Numbered from the stretch's first letter, positions 1-6,790 are shown. The stretch is DNA of 7,747 nucleotides from Alphaproteobacteria bacterium (GCA_019508105.1 JAEKMB010000286.1:1-7747); one strand, 5' to 3'. Numbers and translations are program-made. The notes: generated by a model from the letters alone, not told the origin.

Positions 1-102
1 CGCTTTCTCGCTTTGTGGGGCATCATGTCCAGCCTGTGGTTCTTTGCCGCCATCCTGTTCAACGTCATCGCCTCCATCACGGTGCCGCCATGCCTCGGAT
101 GA
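1..102 (+). CDS. C-terminal end of a small membrane protein (5' truncated by window)
   Basis: Reading from base 1 in frame 1 gives 33 residues followed by a TGA at 100-102. The stretch is strongly hydrophobic, with an obvious membrane helix at about residues 9-29, and ends in Pro-Pro-Cys-Leu-Gly. The frame is open to the window edge and its stop overlaps the ATG of the next gene as ATGA, as at the other junctions of this operon, so I treat it as a real gene. From position beside ctaG it may be a small accessory membrane protein of a cytochrome c oxidase cluster. Small membrane proteins ending near Pro-Cys are, from memory, common beside ctaG, but no catalytic or metal-binding residue is visible, so identity is not established. 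Confidence 0.6.
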   Translation, partial: RFLALWGIMSSLWFFAAILFNVIASITVPPCLG

Positions 103-686
103 CGGCCTTGATCGTTGCGGCCATGGTGCTGGCGCTGGTCGGACACCTGGGCCAGTTGGCCGACATGCTGTTCTCGGTCCATATGGCGCAGCATCTGCTG
201 CTGATCGCTGTTGCGGCGCCGCTGCTGGTGCTGGGCGGCATGCGCATCGCTCTGGCGCCGCTGACTGGATGGAGCCTGTTTGTGGCGGTGTTTCTGTTCT
301 GGCATTGGCCGGCAGCCTTTCAATGGGCGGCGCGCCATCCGGTTGCCGAATTCCTCGAGCTGGCCAGCATCCTTGCCGCTGCCACCTGTTTCTGGAGCGG
401 TGTGCTGGGCGCCAATTCTCTGGGCGCCGGCGCCCGCGCCCTGATGGTGATGACGGCGGCCATCCTGACCGACCTGCCCGGGGTGGTGATGGTGTTCGCG
501 CCCAAAGCCATCTGCGTGATGCCGCACGAAAATGCCGCACGGTTCGGCCTCACGCCGCTGAGCGACCAGCAGCTGGCGGGCCTTCTGATGTGGGTACCGG
601 CCAATCTCATATTCTTCGGCATCGCCACCTTCCTGTTCGCGCGCTGGATCAGCGACGATCCGCATCATCCCCTGGTGACATCATGA
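99..686 (+). CDS. ctaG: Cytochrome c oxidase assembly protein, caa3 CtaG family
   Basis: A polytopic inner-membrane protein of 195 residues from the ATG at 99. The family hallmark is His-Met-Ala-Gln-His at residues 28-32, followed by a helix ending in a Pro-Leu-Leu-Val-Leu-Gly-Gly turn. Further family features are Phe-Trp-His-Trp-Pro (67-71) and the late Asp-Gln-Gln-Leu-Ala-Gly-Leu-Leu-Met-Trp-Val-Pro (156-167) leading into the last helix. About five or six membrane helices are visible. The family is linked to assembly of haem-copper oxidases, probably copper delivery, and is distinct from Cox11, which is also called CtaG. I prefer the start at 99 because it forms an ATGA overlap with the preceding stop; an ATG at 90 adds only three residues, and neither has a clear ribosome site. 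The protein is short for the family: the usual N-terminal segment before the conserved His pair is nearly absent. It overlaps the dehydrogenase gene by 4 bases. Confidence 0.85.
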   Translation: MTALIVAAMVLALVGHLGQLADMLFSVHMAQHLLLIAVAAPLLVLGGMRIALAPLTGWSLFVAVFLFWHWPAAFQWAARHPVAEFLELASILAAATCFWSGVLGANSLGAGARALMVMTAAILTDLPGVVMVFAPKAICVMPHENAARFGLTPLSDQQLAGLLMWVPANLIFFGIATFLFARWISDDPHHPLVTS

Positions 687-2473
687 GAAAGACCCTTTTT
701 GGACTCCTGCTGTTCGCATCCTCCGCCGCGCTGGCGCAGGACAATGCCGCGCTGATGAACGATGACAAGCAGTGGATCATGCCCTCCAGGGATTATGCCC
801 AGACGCGCTATTCCAGGCTGAACCAGATCACCACTGCCAATGCCGGCAAGCTGCAGGTGGCCTGGACTTTCTCGGTGGGCTCCAATCATGGCCAGCAGGC
901 CGCACCCATTGTGGTGAACGGGGTGATGTATGTGGTCGGCGCCTATCCCAACGAGCTTTTCGCGCTGGACGCCGCGACCGGTGAGATGAAGTGGAAATAC
1001 AGTCCCCATGTCGACCCGGCGGCGCAAGGCGTGGCCTGCTGCGATGTGGTCAATCGCGGCGAGGTCTATTCCAACGGGAGGATTTTCTACAACACCCTGG
1101 ACAATCATACCGTCGCGGTGGACGCCAAAACCGGCAAGGAAGTCTGGGCCGTCAAGCTGGGCGACATCTCCCAGGGCCAGACCATGACCATGGCGCCCTT
1201 GGCGGCGCATGGCAAAATCTTCGTGGGCAATTCGGGCGGCGAGATGGGTATCCATGGCTGGGTGACGGCGCTGGATGAGAATAGCGGCAAGATTGCCTGG
1301 CGCGCCTATTCGGTGGGCAGTGACAAGGACGTGAAGATCGGGCCGCGCTTCAAGCCTTTCTATCCGGACGCCAAGGGCAAGGATCTGGGGATGAAGACCT
1401 GGCCCAATGGCCGCTGGCAATCCGGCGGTGGCCCGGTCTGGGGGTGGATCAGTTACGATCCCAGGACCAACCTGATCTTCTATGGCACCGGCAATCCGGG
1501 GCCGTGGAATTCCAACCAGCGCGAAGGCGATAACAAGTGGACATCCACGCTTTTTGCGCGCGACGCCGATACCGGGGAGGCGGTGTGGGCCGATCAACTC
1601 AATCCCCATGACCTGTTTGACTATGACGAGATCAATGAAAATCTGCTGCTGGACCTTCCCATTAACGGGCAGCTACGGCCGGTGCTGGTGCATCCGGGAC
1701 GCAACGGCTTCATATTCGTGATCGACCGCGCTACGGGACAAATCTATTCCGCCGACAAGTATGATACCCAGACCTCCATTCTGTCCTATGACATCCAGAA
1801 GGGCCGGCCCGTCCATAATGACGCGCTGAAGCCGCTGATCGGCAAGAACATCACCGGCATCTGCCCGGCCGCGCCGGGCGCCAAGGACTGGCAGCCAACC
1901 GCCTTCTCACCCCGGACCCGGCTGCTTTATATCCCGCACCAGCATCTGTGCATGGACTACAAGACCAGCGAGGCGGCCTATATCCCGGGCACGCCCTATG
2001 TCGGCGCCACGGTGAACATGTATGCAGGCCCCGGCCATTATCGCGGCGAGTTCGCGGCCTGGGACCTTACCAACCGCCGCAAGGTCTGGGCCATTCATGA
2101 GAAATTCCCGGTCTGGACCGGCACCATGGTCACGGCCGGCAACATCGCCGTCTATGGCACCATGGACCGCTGGTTCAAGGTGGTGGACGCCACCAATGGC
2201 AGGCTCTTGTATCAGTTCCGCGCCCCCAGCGGGTTCATCGGGCAGCCCATCACCTACCAAGGCGGCGATGGTCGGCAGTATTTGGCCATGCTGTCGGGTG
2301 TGGGCGGCTGGGCTGGCGCCCTGGCCAATTCCGAGATCGATCCGCGCGTGCGCAACGGCGCCCTGGGATATGCCGGCGCGGCCAACGACTTGCCGTCCGT
2401 CACCAGCGGCGGATCCACCCTGATGGTGTTTGCACTACCCGGGGCTTCCTCCAACACCGGAGGCAGCCCATGA
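683..2473 (+). CDS. xoxF: PQQ-dependent methanol/ethanol-family dehydrogenase, XoxF-like, predicted lanthanide type
   Basis: A periplasmic quinoprotein of 596 residues, the usual size for the large MDH/XoxF subunit, that oxidises primary alcohols and passes electrons to cytochrome c. Residues 1-19 are a Sec signal ending Ala-Leu-Ala-Gln. Repeated Asp-x-x-x-Gly-x-x-x-Trp blades (for example 96-104, 147-155, 198-206, 294-302) mark the eight-bladed propeller. Active-site residues visible: the adjacent Cys119-Cys120 disulfide pair that packs on PQQ, metal ligands Glu187 (Gly-Gly-Glu-Met-Gly) and Asn271 (Gly-Thr-Gly-Asn-Pro-Gly), catalytic Asp313, Asp315 two residues later, and Arg340. Asp315 is the extra carboxylate typical of lanthanide-dependent enzymes; calcium MxaF enzymes have Ala there. 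There is no fused haem domain, so a separate cytochrome is required, fitting the gene at 2470. The start at 683 is set by the signal peptide and ATGA overlap; the open frame running further upstream is out-of-frame reading through ctaG. Exact clade and substrate are uncertain; an ethanol-type enzyme is possible. Confidence 0.9.
   Translation: MRKTLFGLLLFASSAALAQDNAALMNDDKQWIMPSRDYAQTRYSRLNQITTANAGKLQVAWTFSVGSNHGQQAAPIVVNGVMYVVGAYPNELFALDAATGEMKWKYSPHVDPAAQGVACCDVVNRGEVYSNGRIFYNTLDNHTVAVDAKTGKEVWAVKLGDISQGQTMTMAPLAAHGKIFVGNSGGEMGIHGWVTALDENSGKIAWRAYSVGSDKDVKIGPRFKPFYPDAKGKDLGMKTWPNGRWQSGGGPVWGWISYDPRTNLIFYGTGNPGPWNSNQREGDNKWTSTLFARDADTGEAVWADQLNPHDLFDYDEINENLLLDLPINGQLRPVLVHPGRNGFIFVIDRATGQIYSADKYDTQTSILSYDIQKGRPVHNDALKPLIGKNITGICPAAPGAKDWQPTAFSPRTRLLYIPHQHLCMDYKTSEAAYIPGTPYVGATVNMYAGPGHYRGEFAAWDLTNRRKVWAIHEKFPVWTGTMVTAGNIAVYGTMDRWFKVVDATNGRLLYQFRAPSGFIGQPITYQGGDGRQYLAMLSGVGGWAGALANSEIDPRVRNGALGYAGAANDLPSVTSGGSTLMVFALPGASSNTGGSP
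2459..2463 (+). promoter_or_regulatory. Ribosome binding site for the cytochrome c gene
   Basis: GGAGG lies six bases upstream of the ATG at 2470, inside the last codons of the dehydrogenase. It is the strongest Shine-Dalgarno match in the operon and settles the cytochrome start. It also suggests the cytochrome can initiate well on its own in addition to coupling through the ATGA overlap. Confidence 0.75.
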
Positions 2474-3171
2474 GCCGCTTCGCCTGGATCGTTGCGGTGC
2501 TGACGGCGATCATTGTGATCGTGGTGGGGCTGGGCATCTCCGGCATCATCATGCCCGGGCACTGGTCCGGGCCCAACCTGGCATCGGCCTATAACGGTAT
2601 GGTGCCGGCGGAACGGCTGCTGCGGGTGCCGGTCACCGGCGTCTATCCCGGCGGCAACACAAGCGGCCTGGAAGCCAATATGGAAAATCCTTTGAAGAAT
2701 GATCCCGACGCGGTTGCGCGCGGCATGAAGGATTTCGCCAACTTCAATTGCTCGGGCTGCCACATGCCCAATGGCGGCGGCGGCATGGGCCCGGCCTTGT
2801 CGAACGACACATGGATCCATCGCGCCTCACCCGGTAATATCTATCTGTCCATCGCGCAGGGACGCAGTGCCGGCATGCCCGCTTATGGCGCCATGCTGCC
2901 CGACCGGACGATCTGGGAATTGGTCACCTATATCCAAAGTCTCAGCACCAGGCCCAGTTTGACCTTCGGCACCACCACCAGCACGGCGCCCGATGCACTG
3001 CCGCGGGAGCAGGTGCCGGCTGGACAGATCGAGTCGTCCACGCCATGGGCCTTTACCGAACCTATGCCGCCCAATGGCGAGAAGAATGGCGCCGGCGATC
3101 AGCGCCCTGATGCCCCGCTGCCGCCGAGGGCGCAGGAGCCAAAACCACCGCTTGTTTCGCCGGCGCAATGA
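2470..3171 (+). CDS. Membrane-anchored monoheme cytochrome c, likely electron acceptor of the PQQ dehydrogenase
   Basis: A 233-residue protein. Residues 4-28 form one uncleaved-looking N-terminal membrane helix, placing the rest in the periplasm. The cytochrome c domain spans about 80-160, with the haem site Cys94-Ser-Gly-Cys97-His98, a glycine-rich turn, and the probable axial Met136 in Gly-Met-Pro-Ala-Tyr-Gly, followed by the usual closing helix (Trp149-Leu-Val-Thr-Tyr-Ile). From about 175 to the end is a Pro/Ala/Glu-rich, low-complexity tail with no domain. The gene overlaps the dehydrogenase stop by 4 bases, so the role inferred from context is to accept electrons from that enzyme and hand them to the oxidase. 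It is not an obvious XoxG: that partner is normally a soluble exported cytochrome. The final TGA directly abuts the stop of the opposing gene. Confidence 0.88.
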   Translation: MSRFAWIVAVLTAIIVIVVGLGISGIIMPGHWSGPNLASAYNGMVPAERLLRVPVTGVYPGGNTSGLEANMENPLKNDPDAVARGMKDFANFNCSGCHMPNGGGGMGPALSNDTWIHRASPGNIYLSIAQGRSAGMPAYGAMLPDRTIWELVTYIQSLSTRPSLTFGTTTSTAPDALPREQVPAGQIESSTPWAFTEPMPPNGEKNGAGDQRPDAPLPPRAQEPKPPLVSPAQ

Positions 3172-4380
3172 TCAGGGCGCGATCTTCGCCCGCAGCTTCC
3201 TGACTTCGCTTTGGTTCACTGCCGCCGCGCGATTGCCCCAGCTGTTGCGGATATAGGTGGCGACATCGGCGATCTGGGCATCATCCAAAGTGGCGAAGGC
3301 CGGCATGGAATAAGTGGTGTGTTCGTTGGGCGTGACAGGCGATGCGGCGCCTTCAAGGATGACGCGCAGCACCGTCGTGGGATCGCGGCCCAGGATCAGG
3401 GTGTCGCCCGCCAGCTTGGGATAATCGGGCAGGGGGTCTGCGCCGGGCTGGTCCCGTTGGCCCGGCGGGGCGTGGCACACTTTGCAGTTCTGCACGAACA
3501 CGGCCTCGCCGGATGTCATCTGGCGCGCCTCGGCCGGCTTGGATCCTTCGGGTCCCCTGGCCGGCAGGCTCTTGAGATAGACGGCGATGGCGGTGCGGTC
3601 ATCCGCCGTCATGCGGCTAGTGGAGAGTGTCACCTTTTCCTGCATGTTACCGGCGGCGGTGGCGTATTTATTGCGGCCGGTGGCGAGATACGTCACCAGA
3701 TCGTCATGGCTCCATTTGCCCAACCCATCCACTTTTCGTCCTGTCAGGTTGGCGGCGTACCAGTTGTCCACCACGCCGCCGGTAAACGCCTCGGCCTGCT
3801 TGTCGCCGAACAGAATGTCCTTGGGGGTATGGCAGCCGGCGCAGTGCCCCAGGCCATTGACCAGATACTCACCCCGCCGCCACTGCTCGGACTGGCCCGC
3901 ATCGGCGACCGGCTGCGCCTTGGGCAGATACAGCCAGTTCCAGAAGATCAGACCCATGCGGATGTTGAAGGGGAAGATCAGCTTGTTAGGGGTGGGTGGC
4001 CTCTGCACCGGCTTCAGCGTCTTCAGATAGGCGAACAGGTCCTCGGTGTCCTGCGGCGTGAGGCGGCGGAAATAGATGTAAGGAAAGGCGGGATAGAGAT
4101 GGCGCCCATTTGTACCAATCCCGTCATGCAAGGCGCGGTAGAACTGGCCTTCCGTCCAACTGCCGATGCCGGTTTGGCGGTCCGGCGTGATGTTGGTGGA
4201 GTAGACCGTGCCGAACTGGGCGTTGAATGGCAGGCCTCCGGCATAGGCGGGACCATGCGCATGGGTATGACACCCCGCGCAATCTCCCAGGATAGCAAGA
4301 TAGCGGCCATGGGCGGCATCTGCGCCCCAGGCCGGCGCCGCGGAAAGAAGTGCCAGAGCGATGGCGGCGATAATGCGCAT
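3172..4380 (-). CDS. Triheme cytochrome c, alcohol dehydrogenase cytochrome-subunit type
   Basis: A 402-residue exported protein counted from the ATG at 4380-4378. A Sec signal covers residues 1-20 (ending Ala-Trp-Gly-Ala). Three c-haem sites follow: Cys34-Ala-Gly-Cys-His38, Cys180-Ala-Gly-Cys-His184 and Cys299-Lys-Val-Cys-His303. This three-domain layout, with Ile-Thr-Pro-Asp (64-67), Tyr-Pro-Ala-Phe-Pro-Tyr (96-101) and the Asn/Phe-rich linker near 132-150, is that of the cytochrome subunits of membrane alcohol, aldehyde and gluconate dehydrogenases. Probable axial Met residues are Met246 for haem 2 and Met359 (Ser-Met-Pro-Ala-Phe) for haem 3; none is obvious for haem 1. A TTG start at 4401 would add seven residues but moves the signal peptide inward, so the ATG is preferred; neither start has a good ribosome site. 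It faces the PQQ operon tail to tail and may be a second electron acceptor, or belong to a dehydrogenase encoded elsewhere. Confidence 0.88.
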   Translation of the reverse strand: MRIIAAIALALLSAAPAWGADAAHGRYLAILGDCAGCHTHAHGPAYAGGLPFNAQFGTVYSTNITPDRQTGIGSWTEGQFYRALHDGIGTNGRHLYPAFPYIYFRRLTPQDTEDLFAYLKTLKPVQRPPTPNKLIFPFNIRMGLIFWNWLYLPKAQPVADAGQSEQWRRGEYLVNGLGHCAGCHTPKDILFGDKQAEAFTGGVVDNWYAANLTGRKVDGLGKWSHDDLVTYLATGRNKYATAAGNMQEKVTLSTSRMTADDRTAIAVYLKSLPARGPEGSKPAEARQMTSGEAVFVQNCKVCHAPPGQRDQPGADPLPDYPKLAGDTLILGRDPTTVLRVILEGAASPVTPNEHTTYSMPAFATLDDAQIADVATYIRNSWGNRAAAVNQSEVRKLRAKIAP

Positions 4381-4525
4381 TTTCAATGATCTGGAGGCCA
4401 ACTTGAAACGCAGGCCGGGCCGGGAAGTTGCCCATTCGGGAAGACGCGAGGGCCGAGCGCTAAGTATCTGATCGTGAAATGTAAATCATGCCAAAGGGGT
4501 TCTGGGGCCCGCTCACCAAGAATGG

Positions 4526-4553
4526 CTGACTAGGCCTGCGGACGTGGTAAGAT
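4526..4553 (+). promoter_or_regulatory. Possible sigma70-type promoter for the propeller-haem gene
   Basis: CTGACT (4526-4531) and TAAGAT (4548-4553) resemble the -35 and -10 boxes with a 16-base spacer. Transcription would begin near 4560, leaving a leader of about 37 bases before the ATG at 4597. Each box matches consensus at about four of six positions, so this is a weak prediction by eye. Confidence 0.3.
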
Positions 4554-4585
4554 TTGTATGGCGCTGGCGCCGGGCAACTCATGCT

Positions 4586-4590
4586 GGAGA
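4586..4590 (+). promoter_or_regulatory. Ribosome binding site that fixes the start at 4597
   Basis: GGAGA lies six bases upstream of the ATG at 4597. It favours that start over the in-frame ATG at 4558, whose extra 13 residues contain a Cys and charged residues and would bury the signal peptide. Confidence 0.7.
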
Positions 4591-4596
4591 ACGGAC

Positions 4597-6765
4597 ATGA
4601 GAAAGATAATTCTGATGGGAGCAATCGCCGCGGGTGTGGCGGCCGCATTTTGGCTCGCGATAGCGCCGGGCACCGCGCAGAACGCGCCGACGATAGACAG
4701 CGACGATATCGGCGGCACCGTAATCGGCGCCAAAGGCCCTGAAGCAGGTGTCTGGGTCATCGCCGAGACCAAGGACCTTCCCACAAAATACGCCAAGATC
4801 GTGGTGACCGACGATCAAGGGCGCTTCGTGATTCCAGACCTGCCGCGCGCCAACTACACTATTTGGGTGCGGGGCTATGGCCTGGTGGATTCCCCCAAAG
4901 TCAGCGCCACACCTGGCAAGCTTTTGTCGCTGAAGGCTACCCTGGCGCCCAGCGAAGCGGCGGCGGCGCACTATTATCCCGCGCTCTACTGGTACGCCAT
5001 GCTGGGCATTCCGGCTGAAAGCGAATTCCCCGGCACGGGCCCGAAACCACAGGGCAATGGCATGGACCCCAAGATGAAGAGCCAGGGTCAGTGGCTCGAT
5101 GTGGTGAAGACCGATGGCTGTTACACCTGCCACCAATTGGGCGATGCCGCCACGCGGCTCTATCTGCCCGCGCTGGGAAAATTCCAGACCTCCCGGGACG
5201 CCTGGGAGCACCGCATCCAGGTCGGCCAGGCCGGCAGCTCCATGATCGGCAGTATCGGCCGGCTGGATACCCAGCGGGCGCTGGCGCTGTTCGGGGATTG
5301 GACCGACCGCGTCAAGGCAGGCGAACTGCCGTTCGCCAAGCCGCCGCGGCCGCAAGGCGTGGAACGCAATATTGTCGTCACCTTGTGGGATTGGAACAGC
5401 CCGACCGCCTATCTTCATGACGAAGTCGCCACTGACAAGCGCAATCCGCAGGTCAATGCCGGTGGGCCGCTTTTCGGATCGCCGGAAGAAAGCAGCGACT
5501 TCATTCCCGTGCTGGATCCGGCGCATCATGCCGCCACCCGGATCAAGGCCCCCGCCCGCGACAAGGACACGCCCACCACCAGGGACAATGTGATTGCGGC
5601 GCCGTCGCCCTATTGGGGCAATACCCCGATCTGGGACAGCCGGACCAACATTCACAATCCGATGTTCGATGACAAGGGCCGGGTTTGGCTGACCCAGCGC
5701 ATCCGCGCGGCCGACACGCCGGCCTTCTGCCGGTCTGGTTCCGCGCATCCCTCGGCCAAGGCATTTCCCACCCAGACGACCGGGCGAAATTTGGCGATGT
5801 ACGATCCGGCCACCCGGAAATTCTCACTGATCGACACCTGCTACAGCACCCATCATTTGAACTTCGCCTATGATGCCGACAACACGCTCTGGACCAGCGG
5901 CGGCGGCGATGTGGTGGGCTGGCTGAACACCAAGATGTATCTGGCGACCGGCGATGAACAGAAATCGCAAGGCTGGACGGCGCTGATCGTGGATACCAAT
6001 GGCGACGGCAAGCGCGGCGATTATACCGAGCCGGGCCAGCCGCAGCAGCCGGGCAAGGACATGCGGGTGCGGGCCGGCTTTTACGCCGTGGCGATCGATC
6101 CCAACGACAATGCTGTCTGGGGATCCTTTATCGGCTATCCCGGCGGCGTGGTGCGGCTGGTGCCCGGGAAAAATCCGCCGCAGACGGCGCTGGTGGAAAT
6201 CTTTTATGTGCCATTCGAAGACGCCAAAGCGCCGATCAAAGGCTATTCGCCGCGCGGCATGGACATAGACCGCCATGGCGTGGTGTGGATGCCGCTGGCA
6301 AGCGGCCAGTTCGCCAGCTTCGACCGGCGCAAATGCACCGGACCGCTGAACGGGCCCAAGGCGACAGGCAATCATTGTCCCGAAGGATGGACGCTCTATC
6401 CCTTTCCCGGGCCGCAGTTCCGGAGTGTCAAAAGCCCCGGCAGTGCGGAAGCCAGCTATTATGCCTGGGTGGACCAGCACAATACCTTCGGGTTGGGCAA
6501 TGACGTTCCCATCGCCACCGGCAACGCCTCGGATGCCTTGCTGGCCCTGAGGGACGGCAAGTTCGTCACCCTGCGCGTGCCTTATCCCATGGGCTTTTAT
6601 GCCAAAGGACTGGACGGGCGGATTGACGATCCGGCCCAGGGCTGGAAGGGCAAAGGCCTATGGTCGACCTATGCCACCCGCACGCCGCATCACATGGAGG
6701 GCGGCAAAGGCACGACCAGCAAAATCGTGCATTTCCAGCTCCGGCCTGATCCCCTGGCGCGGTGA
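4597..6765 (+). CDS. Exported protein of unknown function: carboxypeptidase-like regulatory domain, one c-haem site, beta-propeller-like region
   Basis: A 722-residue protein. Residues 1-28 are a Sec signal (Lys-rich start, hydrophobic core, Gly-Thr-Ala-Gln). About 36-116 looks like a carboxypeptidase-regulatory-like beta-sandwich, with Gly-Gly-Thr-Val-x-Gly at its start and Thr-Asp-Asp-Gln-Gly-Arg-Phe (71-77). Residues 165-245 form a compact haem domain with Cys175-Tyr-Thr-Cys178-His179 and a likely axial Met216. Roughly 255-715 is a long region with repeated Gly-x-Val-Trp and Asp-Thr-Leu-Trp-type strands, resembling the NHL/SMP-30/virginiamycin-lyase propellers. An EF-hand-like calcium loop (Asp466-Thr-Asn-Gly-Asp-Gly) sits inside it, and four Cys (378, 415, 580, 594) may form disulfides. 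The protein resembles an uncharacterised family usually named only for its regulatory domain. It lacks the PQQ-enzyme active-site residues. Being exported, carrying haem and lying among dehydrogenase cytochromes, it may be a periplasmic redox or sensing protein, or a lyase or hydrolase with a haem module. No function is assigned. Confidence 0.88.
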   Translation: MRKIILMGAIAAGVAAAFWLAIAPGTAQNAPTIDSDDIGGTVIGAKGPEAGVWVIAETKDLPTKYAKIVVTDDQGRFVIPDLPRANYTIWVRGYGLVDSPKVSATPGKLLSLKATLAPSEAAAAHYYPALYWYAMLGIPAESEFPGTGPKPQGNGMDPKMKSQGQWLDVVKTDGCYTCHQLGDAATRLYLPALGKFQTSRDAWEHRIQVGQAGSSMIGSIGRLDTQRALALFGDWTDRVKAGELPFAKPPRPQGVERNIVVTLWDWNSPTAYLHDEVATDKRNPQVNAGGPLFGSPEESSDFIPVLDPAHHAATRIKAPARDKDTPTTRDNVIAAPSPYWGNTPIWDSRTNIHNPMFDDKGRVWLTQRIRAADTPAFCRSGSAHPSAKAFPTQTTGRNLAMYDPATRKFSLIDTCYSTHHLNFAYDADNTLWTSGGGDVVGWLNTKMYLATGDEQKSQGWTALIVDTNGDGKRGDYTEPGQPQQPGKDMRVRAGFYAVAIDPNDNAVWGSFIGYPGGVVRLVPGKNPPQTALVEIFYVPFEDAKAPIKGYSPRGMDIDRHGVVWMPLASGQFASFDRRKCTGPLNGPKATGNHCPEGWTLYPFPGPQFRSVKSPGSAEASYYAWVDQHNTFGLGNDVPIATGNASDALLALRDGKFVTLRVPYPMGFYAKGLDGRIDDPAQGWKGKGLWSTYATRTPHHMEGGKGTTSKIVHFQLRPDPLAR

Positions 6766-6790
6766 ATGATGAAGCTCTGACTTAAGGGAC

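Larger units (their letters stand above)
4381..4596. promoter_or_regulatory. Divergent intergenic control region
   Basis: This 216-bp gap separates the start codons of the triheme cytochrome (leftward) and the propeller-haem protein (rightward), so it should carry promoters for both. Around 4460-4500 base composition shifts from very GC-rich to AT-rich, and a loose TGAT/ATCA inverted pair with a 12-base spacer occurs at about 4469-4488. No convincing operator of a known regulator was recognised, and no better than weak promoter matches are seen for the leftward gene. Confidence 0.55.

Noticed and set aside
44..682. Upstream extension of the dehydrogenase open frame, giving an 809-residue protein
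   Set aside because: It runs through ctaG in another frame, has an Arg/Gly/Ala-rich shadow composition, and a clean signal peptide begins at 683.
665..1609. 314-residue open frame on the - strand opposite the PQQ dehydrogenase
   Set aside because: Fully covered by a clearly recognised dehydrogenase with all its active-site residues; the frame is a shadow.
683..2473. Alternative reading of the dehydrogenase as a quinohaemoprotein
   Set aside because: No CxxCH motif occurs in its 596 residues and the length fits the haem-free type.
3211..4389. Long open frame on the + strand opposite the triheme cytochrome
   Set aside because: The opposite strand encodes three CxxCH sites and a signal peptide; this frame shows no domain and is a GC-rich shadow.
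4463..4494. Possible leftward promoter (TTGGCA and GATACT on the - strand) for the triheme cytochrome
   Set aside because: The spacer is 20 bases and the -10 match is weak, so it is not better than chance by eye.
4579..5748. 389-residue open frame on the - strand opposite the propeller-haem gene
   Set aside because: Arg/Gly/Ala-rich composition, no recognisable motif, and fully covered by a well-supported gene with a good ribosome site.
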